Assembly: GCF_000412675.1 (NCBI RefSeq)
Contig: NC_021505.1
Coordinates: forward strand, 2,412,501-2,476,500
DNA: 64,000 nt
Origin: Pseudomonas putida NBRC 14164
Lineage (GTDB): Bacteria > Pseudomonadota > Gammaproteobacteria > Pseudomonadales > Pseudomonadaceae
Direction: 5' to 3'
Part shown: positions 54,557-63,621 of the stretch, piece by piece
Layout of the letters: each line of letters starts with the position of its first letter
Numbering within the stretch: the stretch's first letter is position 1
The notes under the pieces: model-generated
Told to the model about the DNA's origin: nothing
Databases searched by the model: none
The model's input: the letters and a program-made list of their open reading frames with translations, nothing else
Translations under genes and position numbers: made by a program

Positions 54557-55969
54557 TCAGTGCCCCATGGCCAACTTGGCACTCGTCTGCCGACGACGGT
54601 AGGCACTGTCACGGCTGGCCAGCCACCAGTACAGCGGCGAGGTAATTGCCAGCCCTACCAGCCACGACAGGTCAGCCCCGTTGATGTGCTCGGAAATCGG
54701 CCCGACATACAGCGGCGTGTTCATGAACGGGATCTGCACCACGATACCTACCGCATAGGCAATCAACGCCTGTGGGTTGTAACGCCCGTAGATACCGCCA
54801 TCGACCTGGAAGATCGACTGGATGTCGTAGTCACCTTTGTGGATGACATAAAAGTCGATCAGGTTGATCGCTGTCCACGGCACCAGCACCACCAGCAGCA
54901 CCAGCACCATGTCGACGAAGTGGCCGATGAAGTCTGCCGAGGCGAACACCGCCACCACGCAGCAGGCCGACAGCACGATCAGCGACAGCACCGCACGGCT
55001 CTTGGCAGTAGGAATCCAGCGATAAGCGAAGGTTTGCACCAGGGTGATGATCGACAGCACCGCGCCATACAGGTTGAGGGCGTTGTGGCTGATGACGCTG
55101 AGCAGGAACAGCACCAGCATGATCGGGCCCAGGGTGCCGGTGGCCAGCTTGACCGCATCCATGGTGTCCATGCCTGCCGGGATCGCCAGTACCGCCACGG
55201 CGCCGAAGATGAACGACAGGCTCGAGCCCAGGGCAGAGCCCAGGTAGGTGGTCCAGAACGTCGAGCTGACTTTCACATCCGCCGGCAGGTAGCGCGAGTA
55301 GTCCGACACGTAGGGCGCAAAGGCGATCTGCCACAGCGCCGCCAGCGATACGGTGGCCAGCCAGCCGGCCAGGTTGAAGCTGCCACGGGTCAGGAAGTCG
55401 TCGCTTTGCACGTGGGTGAAGATGTAGCCGAAGCCGACCACGATGCCGATGCCCAGCACCCAGGTGCCGATACGGTTGAGCACGTGGATGAAGCGGTAGC
55501 CGATGATACCGATGATGCCCGACCCCAGCGCACCGATGACGATGCCCACCGGTACCGGCACGGTGTCTACCACGCCATGCAGCGACTTGCCGGCGAGCAC
55601 GATGTTGGAAGCGAAGAAGCCGATGTACATGACACCGGCGATCACCACCACCAGCAGCGCACCGAGGGTGCCGAACTGCGCGCGGCTCTGGATCATCTGC
55701 GGGATGCCCATTTGCGGGCCCTGGGCCGAGTGCAGAGCCATCAGTACCCCGCCGACCAGGTGGCCGACCAGGATGGCGACGATGCCCCATATCAGGTTCA
55801 GGTGAAACAGCTGCACGCCCAGCGCGCCGGTGACGATGGGCAGCGGCGCGATATTGCCGCCGAACCACAGTGTGAACAGATCCCTTACCTTTCCATGGCG
55901 GTCTTGCGGGGGCACGTAGCCGATTGTGTGTTTTTCTATCAGGGGTGCCGAATTGGCTGCACTGGTCAT
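54557..55969 (-). CDS. NCS1-family purine/cytosine permease
   Basis: The 470-residue protein has about twelve membrane segments with NCS1 features: the LWFGGNIAPLPIVTGALG helix, FAPYVSDYSRYLP, and LVPWTAINLIDFYVIHKG. Substrates in this subfamily are cytosine, purines, allantoin, hydantoins or related compounds. The ATG at 55969 has GGAG upstream. No catabolic partner gene is adjacent, so the substrate is open. Confidence 0.88.
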   Translation of the reverse strand: MTSAANSAPLIEKHTIGYVPPQDRHGKVRDLFTLWFGGNIAPLPIVTGALGVQLFHLNLIWGIVAILVGHLVGGVLMALHSAQGPQMGIPQMIQSRAQFGTLGALLVVVIAGVMYIGFFASNIVLAGKSLHGVVDTVPVPVGIVIGALGSGIIGIIGYRFIHVLNRIGTWVLGIGIVVGFGYIFTHVQSDDFLTRGSFNLAGWLATVSLAALWQIAFAPYVSDYSRYLPADVKVSSTFWTTYLGSALGSSLSFIFGAVAVLAIPAGMDTMDAVKLATGTLGPIMLVLFLLSVISHNALNLYGAVLSIITLVQTFAYRWIPTAKSRAVLSLIVLSACCVVAVFASADFIGHFVDMVLVLLVVLVPWTAINLIDFYVIHKGDYDIQSIFQVDGGIYGRYNPQALIAYAVGIVVQIPFMNTPLYVGPISEHINGADLSWLVGLAITSPLYWWLASRDSAYRRRQTSAKLAMGH

Positions 55970-56381
55970 GACTGACTCCAAGGCAAGGTAGGGCATCGGG
56001 AGCTGCCCGGGGGCGTGCCGGCGATGGGCGACGCGTTCTTGTTGGAGGGATGATGCGGGGCGCGGGGATAACGAGAAATTAGTAAATATGTACCCATAAA
56101 CCTTAAAAAACCTAAGGCTGACAAAAGCTTAAGCGGGTGACGGTAGCAAGGACGGTGCCAGTTGGCGGCAGGGCCTGGGATAGAGGGGTTGAGCCCTGTG
56201 TCGGTAGAAATCGGTGGGCTTTGATGGTGCGTGATGCGCGTTTTCAGGGCAGCTGAATCGTTGCCTGTATAGGCCCTATCGCGAGCTTGCCCGGTGCCAC
56301 AGGTATGGCGCAGCGTTTGGTACCTGTAGTGAACCTGTGGCAGCGGGCGAGCCCGCGAAAGGGCCAGTACAGGCGATGGAG
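55970..56381. other. Intergenic region upstream of the NCS1 permease
   Basis: About 400 bases with no gene. It contains an AT-rich block with the inverted repeat CCTTA-AAAAACC-TAAGG near 56100-56116, likely promoter territory of the permease, and a REP-like pair at 56272-56365. Confidence 0.5.
56272..56365. repeat. REP-like inverted pair downstream of the Lrp gene
   Basis: GGCCCTATCGCGAGCTTGCC and GGCGAGCCCGCGAAAGGGCC form the arms, with GTGCCACAGG/CCTGTGGCAG inside. Confidence 0.85.
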
Positions 56382-56834
56382 CTACATCGGCAGCAACCGG
56401 TCCTGAATCACTTCTTTCATTACCAGGGTCGAGCTCAGGCGCTTCACGTTGGGAATGCTGGTCAGTTTCTCGTCGTACAGCTTCTGAAACGCCGGCAGGT
56501 CCTTGGCCACCACATGCAGCAGGTAATCCGGATCGCCAAACAACCGCTGCGCTTCGACGATCTGCGGGATCTCCGAAAGTGCCGCTTCAAAATCCGCCAC
56601 TGGCTGGCGGGTGACCTCGCGCAGGGTCACGAACACCAGCGCAGCAAAGTTCAGCCCCAGGGCGCTCGGGGCCAGGCGGGCGTGATAGCCGAGTATCGCC
56701 CCGGACTCCTCCAGTGCCTTCAAGCGCCGATGGCACGGCGACAGGCTGAGCCCCACACGCTCGGCCAGCTCGGTTACCGACAGCCGACCGTCTTTTTGCA
56801 GCTCGGCAAGTATTTTTCTGTCCGTTCTGTCCAT
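56382..56834 (-). CDS. Lrp/AsnC-family transcriptional regulator
   Basis: The 150-residue protein starts MDRTDRKILAELQKDGRLSVTELAERVGLS, the Lrp HTH, followed by the RAM ligand-binding domain (LVFVTLREVTRQPVADFEAAL, GDPDYLLHVVAKDL). A much longer in-frame reading to 57407 is not credible. It is divergent from a LysE-type exporter gene 112 bases away, the usual arrangement for amino-acid-responsive control of export. Confidence 0.93.
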   Translation of the reverse strand: MDRTDRKILAELQKDGRLSVTELAERVGLSLSPCHRRLKALEESGAILGYHARLAPSALGLNFAALVFVTLREVTRQPVADFEAALSEIPQIVEAQRLFGDPDYLLHVVAKDLPAFQKLYDEKLTSIPNVKRLSSTLVMKEVIQDRLLPM

Positions 56835-56945
56835 TGAGAAGAATCTTCCGGTAAATGAACCATTGCAGGGAATATACGAAAGAAAATCCCCGAGCGGAAT
56901 CCGTAATCTTTCGACATCCCAAGGCAGTAGATAAGGAAGATTCAA

Positions 56946-57560
56946 GTGGCTATCAGTGTGCTGACGGCATTTTGGGCCGTGTCGATGCTGTTTGTGATTA
57001 CCCCAGGTGCAGACTGGGCTTACGCCATTTCGGCAGGCATGCGCGGGCGCTGGGTGATGCCCGCAGTGGCGGGGATGTTGTCGGGGCATTTCCTGGCGAC
57101 ACTGGTGGTGGCTGCGGGTGTAGGCAGCCTGTTGGCAGGCCACCCGCTGGCGCTGACCCTGCTGACCTTGGCAGGGTGCAGCTACCTGCTGTGGCTGGGC
57201 GGCAACCTGTTGCTGAGCCCGGCGTTGCCCGAGGCCGGGCAGGGTGGTGAGGGGGAGTCGGGTTCGCGTTGGGCGTTGAAAGGGTTTTGCGTCAGCGGCT
57301 TGAACCCGAAAGTGTTCCTGCTGTTCCTGGCCTTGCTGCCGCAGTTCACCGACCCGCAGTCGAGCTGGCCGGTGCCTTTGCAGATCTTGCTGCTGGGCCT
57401 GGTGCACCTGTGCAGCTCGCTGGTGATCTACTCACTGGTCGGCTATGGCGCCAAAGCCGTCCTGAGCACCCGGCCGGGGGCGGCGAAGCTGGTCGGGCGG
57501 GTATCGGGGGTGGCGATGATTACCGTGGCCCTGGGTTTGATAGCCGGGCAGATCAACTGA
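56946..57560 (+). CDS. LysE/RhtB-family amino-acid exporter
   Basis: The 204-residue protein has about six membrane segments and the family's N-terminal LFVITPGADWAYAISAGMR, plus SGLNPKVFLLFLALLPQF. It should export an amino acid or related metabolite. It starts at GTG with AAGGAAGA upstream. The divergent Lrp gene is its probable regulator. Confidence 0.9.
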   Translation: MAISVLTAFWAVSMLFVITPGADWAYAISAGMRGRWVMPAVAGMLSGHFLATLVVAAGVGSLLAGHPLALTLLTLAGCSYLLWLGGNLLLSPALPEAGQGGEGESGSRWALKGFCVSGLNPKVFLLFLALLPQFTDPQSSWPVPLQILLLGLVHLCSSLVIYSLVGYGAKAVLSTRPGAAKLVGRVSGVAMITVALGLIAGQIN

Positions 57561-57626
57561 TTTCACCCGTGACAAATGGCCTCAGATACACTCGCCGCAA
57601 ACCCACGCACAACCAGGATGTGCCCC

Positions 57627-57722
57627 ATGCCTGAAACCACCCAACTGCTCACCTTCGCCCTGATCTGCCTCGGCATGGTGCTGACCCCGGGGCCGAACAT
57701 GATCAACCTGATCTCCCGTTCG
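57627..57722 (+). pseudogene. Truncated LysE/RhtB-family exporter gene
   Basis: MPETTQLLTFALICLGMVLT followed by PGPNMINLISRS is the clear N-terminus of a LysE exporter, but similarity stops after about 32 residues, and the frame continues with unrelated sequence antisense to the histidine kinase end. About 170 residues are missing. The break point near 57722 is about 50 bases from the kinase stop, so a deletion or insertion joined the two genes. Confidence 0.8.
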
Positions 57723-57772
57723 ATGCATGCTGGCAGAAGGGCGCCGTTGATCGTCCATTGCGCTGCAAGGTA

Positions 57773-59608
57773 TCAGTGGCTGCTGGCCGAGGCGTCTTCG
57801 GCCGAGGCCGCAGGCGGATCCTCCTGTGGCAGGTAAAGGGTGAAGGTGGTGCCCTGGCCGGGGATGCTTGCCACCTGTACATCGCCCCCGGACTGCTTGG
57901 CAAAACCGAACACCTGCGACAACCCGAGCCCGGTACCCTCACCCGGGGCTTTTGTGGTGAAAAACGGGTCGAAGATGCGCTCCAGCAGCTCGGCGGCAAT
58001 ACCCACACCGCTGTCGCTCACCGAAATCGCCGCGAACCGGGCTGGCGGCGAAGGCTGGCCGCGCAGGGCAGGCAGGCGCTGGTCAGCCTGCAGGCGCAGC
58101 TGCAAGGTGCCTTCGCCGGCCATGGCGTCGCGGCCGTTGAGCATCAGGTTGATCACCGCGGTTTCCAGCTGGCTGAGATCGGCGCGGATGTGGCACGGCG
58201 CCTGCGGTAGTTGCAGCTCGACCTGAATGCGCGCCCCGGTGGCGGTGTCGAGCATGTCGGCCATGGCCTCCAGCCGTGGCCCGGCCTCGAACACTTCGGG
58301 GCTGAGGGCCTGGCGGCGGGCGAAGGCCAGTAGCTGCCCGGTCAGTTTGGCACCACGGTGGACTGTGTCAGATATGGTCTTGATGTAGCGCTCGCGGCGT
58401 TTTTCATCAAGGTTGGGGCGCTGCAGAAAGTGCAACGACGAGCGAATGATCGTCAGCAGGTTGTTGAAGTCGTGCGCCACGCCACCGGTCAGCTGGCCGA
58501 TGGCTTCCAGCTTCTGGGCCTGGCGCAACACTGCCTCGGTGTGCACCAGCTGGGTGGTGCGCTCGTCGACGCGGTGTTCGAGGGTGGCATTCAGCGCCTC
58601 CAGTGCAGCCATGGCCTCACGCACTTCGGCATGGGCCTGAACCCGCTGGATATGCGCCCAGCAACGCTCGGTCACTTCGCTGATCAGCGCCTGTTCGTAG
58701 TGTGTCCATGTGCGCGGGGCGTTGTCATGGATCGCCATCAGAGCGATGAGGCGGCCGCCTTTGATCAGCGGCATGCAGATGGTGGCGGTAATGCCGATGG
58801 CCTGGAAGGTGGCGGCTTCGTCGGCGGCCAGTTCACTGAGGTTGTCGTTGATCACCAGCGGCAGGCCGCTGCGCAGGCGGCTGAGTGCCAGACGGCCGAA
58901 GTCGTGCAGTTGGTACTGGCCCACCAGCCTCGGCGAGCCGGGGGCCACCGCGTCGCCACAGATGGTAAAACCGTCCTCGTCAGCGTCCATCACCGCATAC
59001 GCGCAACTGGAAAGGCCCAGGTGCTCGACCATCATGCGCGTGGTGGTGTCCAGGATCTGGTCCGCGGCGGTGGCGTCGGCTATGGCACGGCCGAGTGCGT
59101 CGAGAAAGTTGAGGTGCCTGTTGGCGAGCACGCTGGTGGTGGTTTCGGTGACCGTGTCGAGCATGCCCAGCACCTCGCCATCGAGGCCGCGAATCGGGCT
59201 GTAGCAGAAGGTGAAATAGGCCCGCTCCGGGCCGCCGTTGCGGTCGATGATCAGCGGAAAGTCTTCGATGTACACCGCTTCGCCAGCCAGGGCACGGTCA
59301 GCCATGCTGCCAATGTCGGCCCAGGCTTCCTGCCACACGTCGCGGAAGGGGATGCCAAGGGCCAGGGGCTTGCGCCCGAGAATCTGGGTGAAAGCATCGT
59401 TGTGCAGGGTGAGCAGGTCCGGGCCCCAGAGTACGGCCTGCGGGAAGCGCGAGGCCAGGCACAGGGCCATGGTGGTCTTCAGCGCATCCGGCCAATGTTC
59501 CAGTGGGCCCAGGGGGGTGTTGGCCCAGTCGTGGTTGCGGATGCGTTCGGCCATCAGCCCGCCGCCGTCTAGCCATTTCGCCATGTGCTCTGTCGGTCCT
59601 TGTTTCAA
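57773..59608 (-). CDS. PAS-GAF sensor histidine kinase
   Basis: The 611-residue soluble protein has an N-terminal PAS-like domain (about 20-160), a GAF domain (about 165-325), a coiled region ([20 protein letters not shown]), the H-box [15 protein letters not shown] and a HATPase_c domain with [17 protein letters not shown] and [11 protein letters not shown]. Related proteins often end in a receiver domain; here the chain stops at [20 protein letters not shown], so phosphate must go to a separate regulator. An ATG 24 bases in ([11 protein letters not shown]) is an alternative start. No partner gene is adjacent. Confidence 0.9.
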   Translation of the reverse strand: MKQGPTEHMAKWLDGGGLMAERIRNHDWANTPLGPLEHWPDALKTTMALCLASRFPQAVLWGPDLLTLHNDAFTQILGRKPLALGIPFRDVWQEAWADIGSMADRALAGEAVYIEDFPLIIDRNGGPERAYFTFCYSPIRGLDGEVLGMLDTVTETTTSVLANRHLNFLDALGRAIADATAADQILDTTTRMMVEHLGLSSCAYAVMDADEDGFTICGDAVAPGSPRLVGQYQLHDFGRLALSRLRSGLPLVINDNLSELAADEAATFQAIGITATICMPLIKGGRLIALMAIHDNAPRTWTHYEQALISEVTERCWAHIQRVQAHAEVREAMAALEALNATLEHRVDERTTQLVHTEAVLRQAQKLEAIGQLTGGVAHDFNNLLTIIRSSLHFLQRPNLDEKRRERYIKTISDTVHRGAKLTGQLLAFARRQALSPEVFEAGPRLEAMADMLDTATGARIQVELQLPQAPCHIRADLSQLETAVINLMLNGRDAMAGEGTLQLRLQADQRLPALRGQPSPPARFAAISVSDSGVGIAAELLERIFDPFFTTKAPGEGTGLGLSQVFGFAKQSGGDVQVASIPGQGTTFTLYLPQEDPPAASAEDASASSH

Positions 59609-59664
59609 GGTCTTTAGGGTGCACCGAGAATAGACGGTTGGCGAGTATTTTGTGGTGGTCTGTG

Positions 59665-60228
59665 CTAGCGAATGAAGTGCACCTTGCCGGTGTCATCATT
59701 GCCCATGTAAATGCCATACACCCCAGCCTGCCGCTCAAGGATGTAGCGCTCGAGAATCTGCCGGATTGCCGGGTAGTAGATCTCTTCCCACGGAATCTCG
59801 TCGGGTTCGAAGAACTTGTACGCCAGGGTCTCCGGCCCGTACTGCCCGGTTTCTTCGGTGACGCTGGCGCGGAAGATGATGTACACCTCGCTGATTTTCG
59901 GCACGCTGAAGATGGAGTAGGGCGAGACGATGTCGGCACGCACGCCGCTTTCTTCCCAGACTTCGCGCAGTGCCGCCTGCTCGGTGGTTTCGCCAGCCTC
60001 CATGAACCCGGCCGGCAAGGTCCAGGTGCCGGGGCGTGGCGGGATGGCGCGCTGGCACAACAGGTATTTGCCATCGCGCTCGATGATGCAGCCGGCGATG
60101 ATCTTCGGGTTGATGTAGTGGATGTAGCCGCAGCCGGTGCAGTGCAGGCGTTCGTGGGTGTCGCCTGTGGGAACGCCCCGGGCCAGTTCCGTGGTGCAGT
60201 GCGGGCAATAGCGCGGGGCGGTAGGCAT
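59665..60228 (-). CDS. Nudix hydrolase with N-terminal zinc ribbon
   Basis: The 187-residue protein has two CxxC pairs (YCPHCTTE and LHCTGCGYIHY) forming a zinc ribbon, then a complete Nudix box GFMEAGETTEQAALREVWEE. This layout is like NudC-type NADH/nucleotide pyrophosphatases and ADP-ribose hydrolases, but the protein is shorter than NudC. It begins 2 bases after the GntR gene stop and is probably co-transcribed with it. The exact substrate is unknown. Confidence 0.9.
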   Translation of the reverse strand: MPTAPRYCPHCTTELARGVPTGDTHERLHCTGCGYIHYINPKIIAGCIIERDGKYLLCQRAIPPRPGTWTLPAGFMEAGETTEQAALREVWEESGVRADIVSPYSIFSVPKISEVYIIFRASVTEETGQYGPETLAYKFFEPDEIPWEEIYYPAIRQILERYILERQAGVYGIYMGNDDTGKVHFIR

Positions 60229-60230
60229 GA

Positions 60231-60983
60231 TCAGCGACCTATGCGGGGTTCCTTGAGGGCCAGGGGCTCGACGATGTCGCGCACCTTGGGGTTGTCATCC
60301 TGCTTCTGGCGCAGGTAGTCCAGCGCCACCTTGGCGGCAGCGCGGACGTGGTCGACCGAAGCCTGGTGGGCCACCAGCGGGTCGCCGCCCTTGATGGCTT
60401 CGACGATCTTTTCCATTTCGCGGTTGCTGGCGCCACGGCGGTTTTCCTGCGAGACCGAGGTGGCGCGCAGGTAGCTGATGCGTGCCTGCAACTGGCGCAG
60501 CTGCTGGGCCGCCACCTGGTTGCCGGAGCCTTCCAGCAGCACATCGTAGAAACCTTGTACCGAATCCAGCACCTGTTGCAGCTCGCCTTCTTCCAGCGCT
60601 TCGCGGTTCACCTCCAGCGCACGCTCCAGGGCACGAATGTCCTTGGCCTTGGCGTTGAGAGTGAACAGCTGCACGATCAGGCCCTCGAGCACGCAACGCA
60701 GCTCGTAGATGTCGCGGGCGTCTTCCAGGGTGATGATGGCCACGCGCGGGCCCTTGGCGTCGGCAAACTCCACCAGGCCTTCAGACTCCAGATGACGCAG
60801 GGCTTCGCGTACCGAGGTGCGGCTGACGCCAAGGCGGTCACAGAGGTCGCGCTCGACCAGGCGGTCGCCCGGGAGCAGGTGGAAGTTCATGATCGCCGCG
60901 CGCAGCTTGTCTAGCACGATTTCGCGCAGGGTAACGGGGTTGCGGTTGACCTTGAAGCTGTCGTCGAGTGGCTGGCGTTTCAT
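60231..60983 (-). CDS. GntR-family regulator with FCD effector domain
   Basis: The 250-residue protein has a GntR winged helix (GDRLVERDLCDRLGVSRTSVREALRHLE) split over two helices and an all-helical FCD domain with conserved Asp/His metal-ligand positions (ELRCVLEGLIVQLFT ... VAHQASVDHVRAA). FadR/VanR-like FCD regulators sense small organic acids. It follows the PcaC-like/flavin reductase/aldehyde dehydrogenase operon on the same strand and is its likely regulator. Confidence 0.9.
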   Translation of the reverse strand: MKRQPLDDSFKVNRNPVTLREIVLDKLRAAIMNFHLLPGDRLVERDLCDRLGVSRTSVREALRHLESEGLVEFADAKGPRVAIITLEDARDIYELRCVLEGLIVQLFTLNAKAKDIRALERALEVNREALEEGELQQVLDSVQGFYDVLLEGSGNQVAAQQLRQLQARISYLRATSVSQENRRGASNREMEKIVEAIKGGDPLVAHQASVDHVRAAAKVALDYLRQKQDDNPKVRDIVEPLALKEPRIGR

Positions 60984-61071
60984 CAGGTGCGCTCTTTAAG
61001 AGGCTGTTGCGCCAACATCGCGGAACGCCCCGAACCGAGGCTTTCCATGCAGTGGTTCGAACAGCCCGTTG

Positions 61072-61461
61072 TTATCGGGTTGACTCCGCATCGGCTTCGG
61101 CAAACGCTTCACGGGCCAGGCGGAAACTGTCCACCGCCGCGGGTACGCCGCAATAAATACCGACCTGGAGCAGAATTTCGCGAATCTGTTCACGGCTCAG
61201 GCCATTGCGCAATGCGCCGCGAATGTGCAGCTTGAGCTCGTGGGGCCTGTTGAGCGCGGAAATCATGGCCAAGTTTATCATGCTGCGCTCTTTGAGCGAC
61301 AAGCCTTCGCGGCCCCAGACGTGGCCCCAGCAGTATTCGGTGACCAGCTCCTGCAATGGCTTGGTGAACTCGTCGGCGTTCTGGATCGAGCGGTTGACGT
61401 AGTCCTCGCCCAGCACCTGGGTACGGATCTGCAGGCCTTTCTCGTACTTTTCATTGCTCAT
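61072..61461 (-). CDS. Carboxymuconolactone decarboxylase-family protein (PcaC-like)
   Basis: The 129-residue protein is close in length and pattern to PcaC: EKGLQIRTQVLGEDYVNRS, VTEYCWGHVWGREGLSLKER, SALNRPHELKLHIRGALRNG and LLQVGIYCGVPAA. PcaC decarboxylates gamma-carboxymuconolactone in the protocatechuate branch, but paralogues in other operons have different roles. The ATG at 61461 has GGAG upstream. It is the last gene of an operon with a flavin reductase, aldehyde dehydrogenase and hydrolase, so it is probably a pathway-specific paralogue. Confidence 0.87.
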   Translation of the reverse strand: MSNEKYEKGLQIRTQVLGEDYVNRSIQNADEFTKPLQELVTEYCWGHVWGREGLSLKERSMINLAMISALNRPHELKLHIRGALRNGLSREQIREILLQVGIYCGVPAAVDSFRLAREAFAEADAESTR

Positions 61462-61540
61462 GCGCAGTACTCCGGAATAAAACAGGGGCCGCAACCGAGG
61501 GTGAGACGATTAGCGCGACCCCTGAAAACAGGGTCATCGT

Positions 61541-61624
61541 GTTGGCTTCTTCGCGGGCTTGCCAGCTCCCACAGGTTCTGCAGGCGATACCTGTGGGAAC
61601 GGGCAAGCCCGCGAAGAGGCCAAC
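61541..61624. repeat. REP-like inverted pair between the PcaC-like and flavin reductase genes
   Basis: TTGGCTTCTTCGCGGGCTTG and CAAGCCCGCGAAGAGGCCAA face each other with CTCCCACAGG/CCTGTGGGAA inside. It lies inside a probable operon, where such elements often adjust relative mRNA levels. Confidence 0.85.
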
Positions 61625-61641
61625 ACCGACTTCAAGCTATA

Positions 61642-62127
61642 TCAGCCGAGGGGCGGCAGGGCGCCCAGCTTGCCTTTGTGGTAGACCATCGGCGTCACCG
61701 GCTCGGCCGGCAGCACCAGGTTCTTCACTGCGCCGACGATGATCGCGTGGTCGCCGCCGTCATACTCGCGCCACAGTTCGCACTCGATGATCGCCGTCGC
61801 CTTGGCCAGCAGCGGGTTGCCCAGCTCGCTCAAGTGCCACTCGACGCCCTTGGCCTTGTCCTTGCCCTTGCCGGCGAAGGCATAGGCCTCGGCAGTCTGT
61901 TCGGCGGACAGCAGGTGAATGGCGAACTGCTTGCTGTCACGCAGGATCGGATAGGTGTCGGAGGCGTAGTTGGGGCAGAACAGTACCAGCGCCGGGTCGA
62001 TCGACAACGCGCTGAAGGCGCTGGCGGTGATGCCGACAATGGCGCCGTCGGCGTCCAGGGTGGTGACTACCGTGACGCCGGACGGGAAAGAGCCCATCAC
62101 GTCTTTGTAGATGCCGGGTTCGATCAT
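61642..62127 (-). CDS. Flavin reductase-like (FMN-binding split-barrel) protein
   Basis: The 161-residue protein opens MIEPGIYKDVMGSFPSGVTV and has ITASAFSALSIDPALVLFC and the His-containing GDHAIIVGAV, hallmarks of the flavin reductase family that supplies reduced FMN or FAD to two-component monooxygenases. No oxygenase component lies between it and the window end; it may be beyond 64000 or elsewhere. It sits 12 bases after the aldehyde dehydrogenase gene. Confidence 0.9.
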   Translation of the reverse strand: MIEPGIYKDVMGSFPSGVTVVTTLDADGAIVGITASAFSALSIDPALVLFCPNYASDTYPILRDSKQFAIHLLSAEQTAEAYAFAGKGKDKAKGVEWHLSELGNPLLAKATAIIECELWREYDGGDHAIIVGAVKNLVLPAEPVTPMVYHKGKLGALPPLG

Positions 62128-62139
62128 CTCGTGTTCCTC

Positions 62140-63621
62140 CTAGCGCATCACGAACGGGTCGGGCATCGGCGCGGTGGACAGGTTGATCCACACGGTCTTC
62201 AGCTCGGTATAGGCCAGCACCGAATCGATGCCGCTCTCACGGCCGTAGCCGCTGTTCTTGAAACCACCAATTGGCGCCATGGCCGACACGGCGCGGTAGG
62301 TGTTGACCCAGATGATCCCCGAGCGCACGTCGCGGGCCAGGCGATGGGCACGGCCCAGGTCGCGGGTCCAGATGCCGGCTGCCAGGCCGAACTGCGAGTC
62401 GTTGGCGATGGCCAGGGCTTCCTCTTCGGTCTTGAAGCGGATGACCGCAGCGACCGGGCCGAACACTTCTTCCTGCATGATGGTCATCGAGTTGCTGTCG
62501 CACTCGAACAGGGTCGGCTCGTAGAACCAGCCGTCACCCTCGACCTCGGCACGCTTGCCGCCCATGTGCAATTTGGCGCCTTCAGCCTTGGCCGCAGCCA
62601 CCAGACCTTCGACCACGGCCAGCTGCTGTGCGGTGGCCATGGGGCCCATTTCGCTGGCGTCGTCTTGCGGGTTGCCGATGCGGATGCGCTTGGCGCGGGT
62701 AACCAGGCGCTCTACGAATTCGTCGAAGATCTCGTCCTGCACCAGCAGGCGCGAACCGGCCACGCAGCTTTGCCCGGAGGCGGCATAAATGCCAGCCACG
62801 GCACCGTTGATGGCGCTGTCCAGGTCGGCGTCGGCGAAGATGATGTTCGGCGACTTGCCGCCCAGCTCCAGCGACAGCTTGGCGAAGTTCTCGGCACTGC
62901 TGCGTACCACGTGGCGGGCTGTGGCGGCGCCGCCGGTGAAGGCGATCTTGCGCACCAGCGGGTGGCGGGTGAGTGCTGCGCCGGTGGTTGGGCCGTAGCC
63001 GGTGACCACGTTGACCACGCCAGCCGGGAAGCCGGCTTCGAGGGCCAGCCGGGCCAGCTCGAGGATGGTCGCCGAGGCGTGCTCGGAAGGTTTGAGCACG
63101 ATGGTATTGCCGGCAGCCAGGGCCGGGGCCAGCTTGATCGCGGTGAGGTACAGCGGGCTGTTCCACGGGATGATCCCGGCCACCACGCCGATGGGCTCGT
63201 GCACGGTGTAGGCGAACAGGTCGGGCTTGTCCAGCGGCAGGGTGCCGCCTTCAAGCTTGTCGGCCAGGCCTGCGGTGTAGTGGAAGAACTCTGGCAGATA
63301 GCCGACCTGGCCGCGGGTTTCGCGGATCAGCTTGCCGTTGTCACGGCTTTCCAGCTGGGCCAGGTGTTCCTTGTTCTCGGTAATCAGGTCACCCAGGCGA
63401 CGCAGCAGCTTGCCACGCGCGGTGGCGGTGATGCTGCGCCATTCCTTGCTTTCGAAGGCACGCTGGGCGGCCTGCACGGCCAGCTCGACGTCGGTTTCGT
63501 CAGCGTCGGGAAGCTGTGCCCAGGCCTGGGCGGTGGCCGGGTTGAGGCTGTCGAAGGTCTTGCCGCTCTGGGCATCGCGCCATTGGCCGTCGATGCACAT
63601 CTGGAAACGAACGAGGGTCAT
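62140..63621 (-). CDS. NAD(P)+-dependent aldehyde dehydrogenase
   Basis: The 493-residue protein has the full ALDH fold: cofactor motif GYGPTTGAALTRHPLVRKIAFTG split over two parts, the general base Glu in LSLELGGKSPN and the catalytic Cys in ASGQSCVAGSRLLV. The family includes hydroxymuconic semialdehyde dehydrogenases and many others. It overlaps the alpha/beta hydrolase stop by four bases, which shows translational coupling. The operon context suggests oxidation of an aldehyde from an aromatic or related pathway. Confidence 0.92.
   Translation of the reverse strand: MTLVRFQMCIDGQWRDAQSGKTFDSLNPATAQAWAQLPDADETDVELAVQAAQRAFESKEWRSITATARGKLLRRLGDLITENKEHLAQLESRDNGKLIRETRGQVGYLPEFFHYTAGLADKLEGGTLPLDKPDLFAYTVHEPIGVVAGIIPWNSPLYLTAIKLAPALAAGNTIVLKPSEHASATILELARLALEAGFPAGVVNVVTGYGPTTGAALTRHPLVRKIAFTGGAATARHVVRSSAENFAKLSLELGGKSPNIIFADADLDSAINGAVAGIYAASGQSCVAGSRLLVQDEIFDEFVERLVTRAKRIRIGNPQDDASEMGPMATAQQLAVVEGLVAAAKAEGAKLHMGGKRAEVEGDGWFYEPTLFECDSNSMTIMQEEVFGPVAAVIRFKTEEEALAIANDSQFGLAAGIWTRDLGRAHRLARDVRSGIIWVNTYRAVSAMAPIGGFKNSGYGRESGIDSVLAYTELKTVWINLSTAPMPDPFVMR

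Noticed and set aside
56835..57407. N-terminal extension of the Lrp gene to 341 residues
   Set aside because: The extension is antisense to the LysE exporter, rich in Gln/His/Arg, and the true Lrp start at 56834 is obvious.
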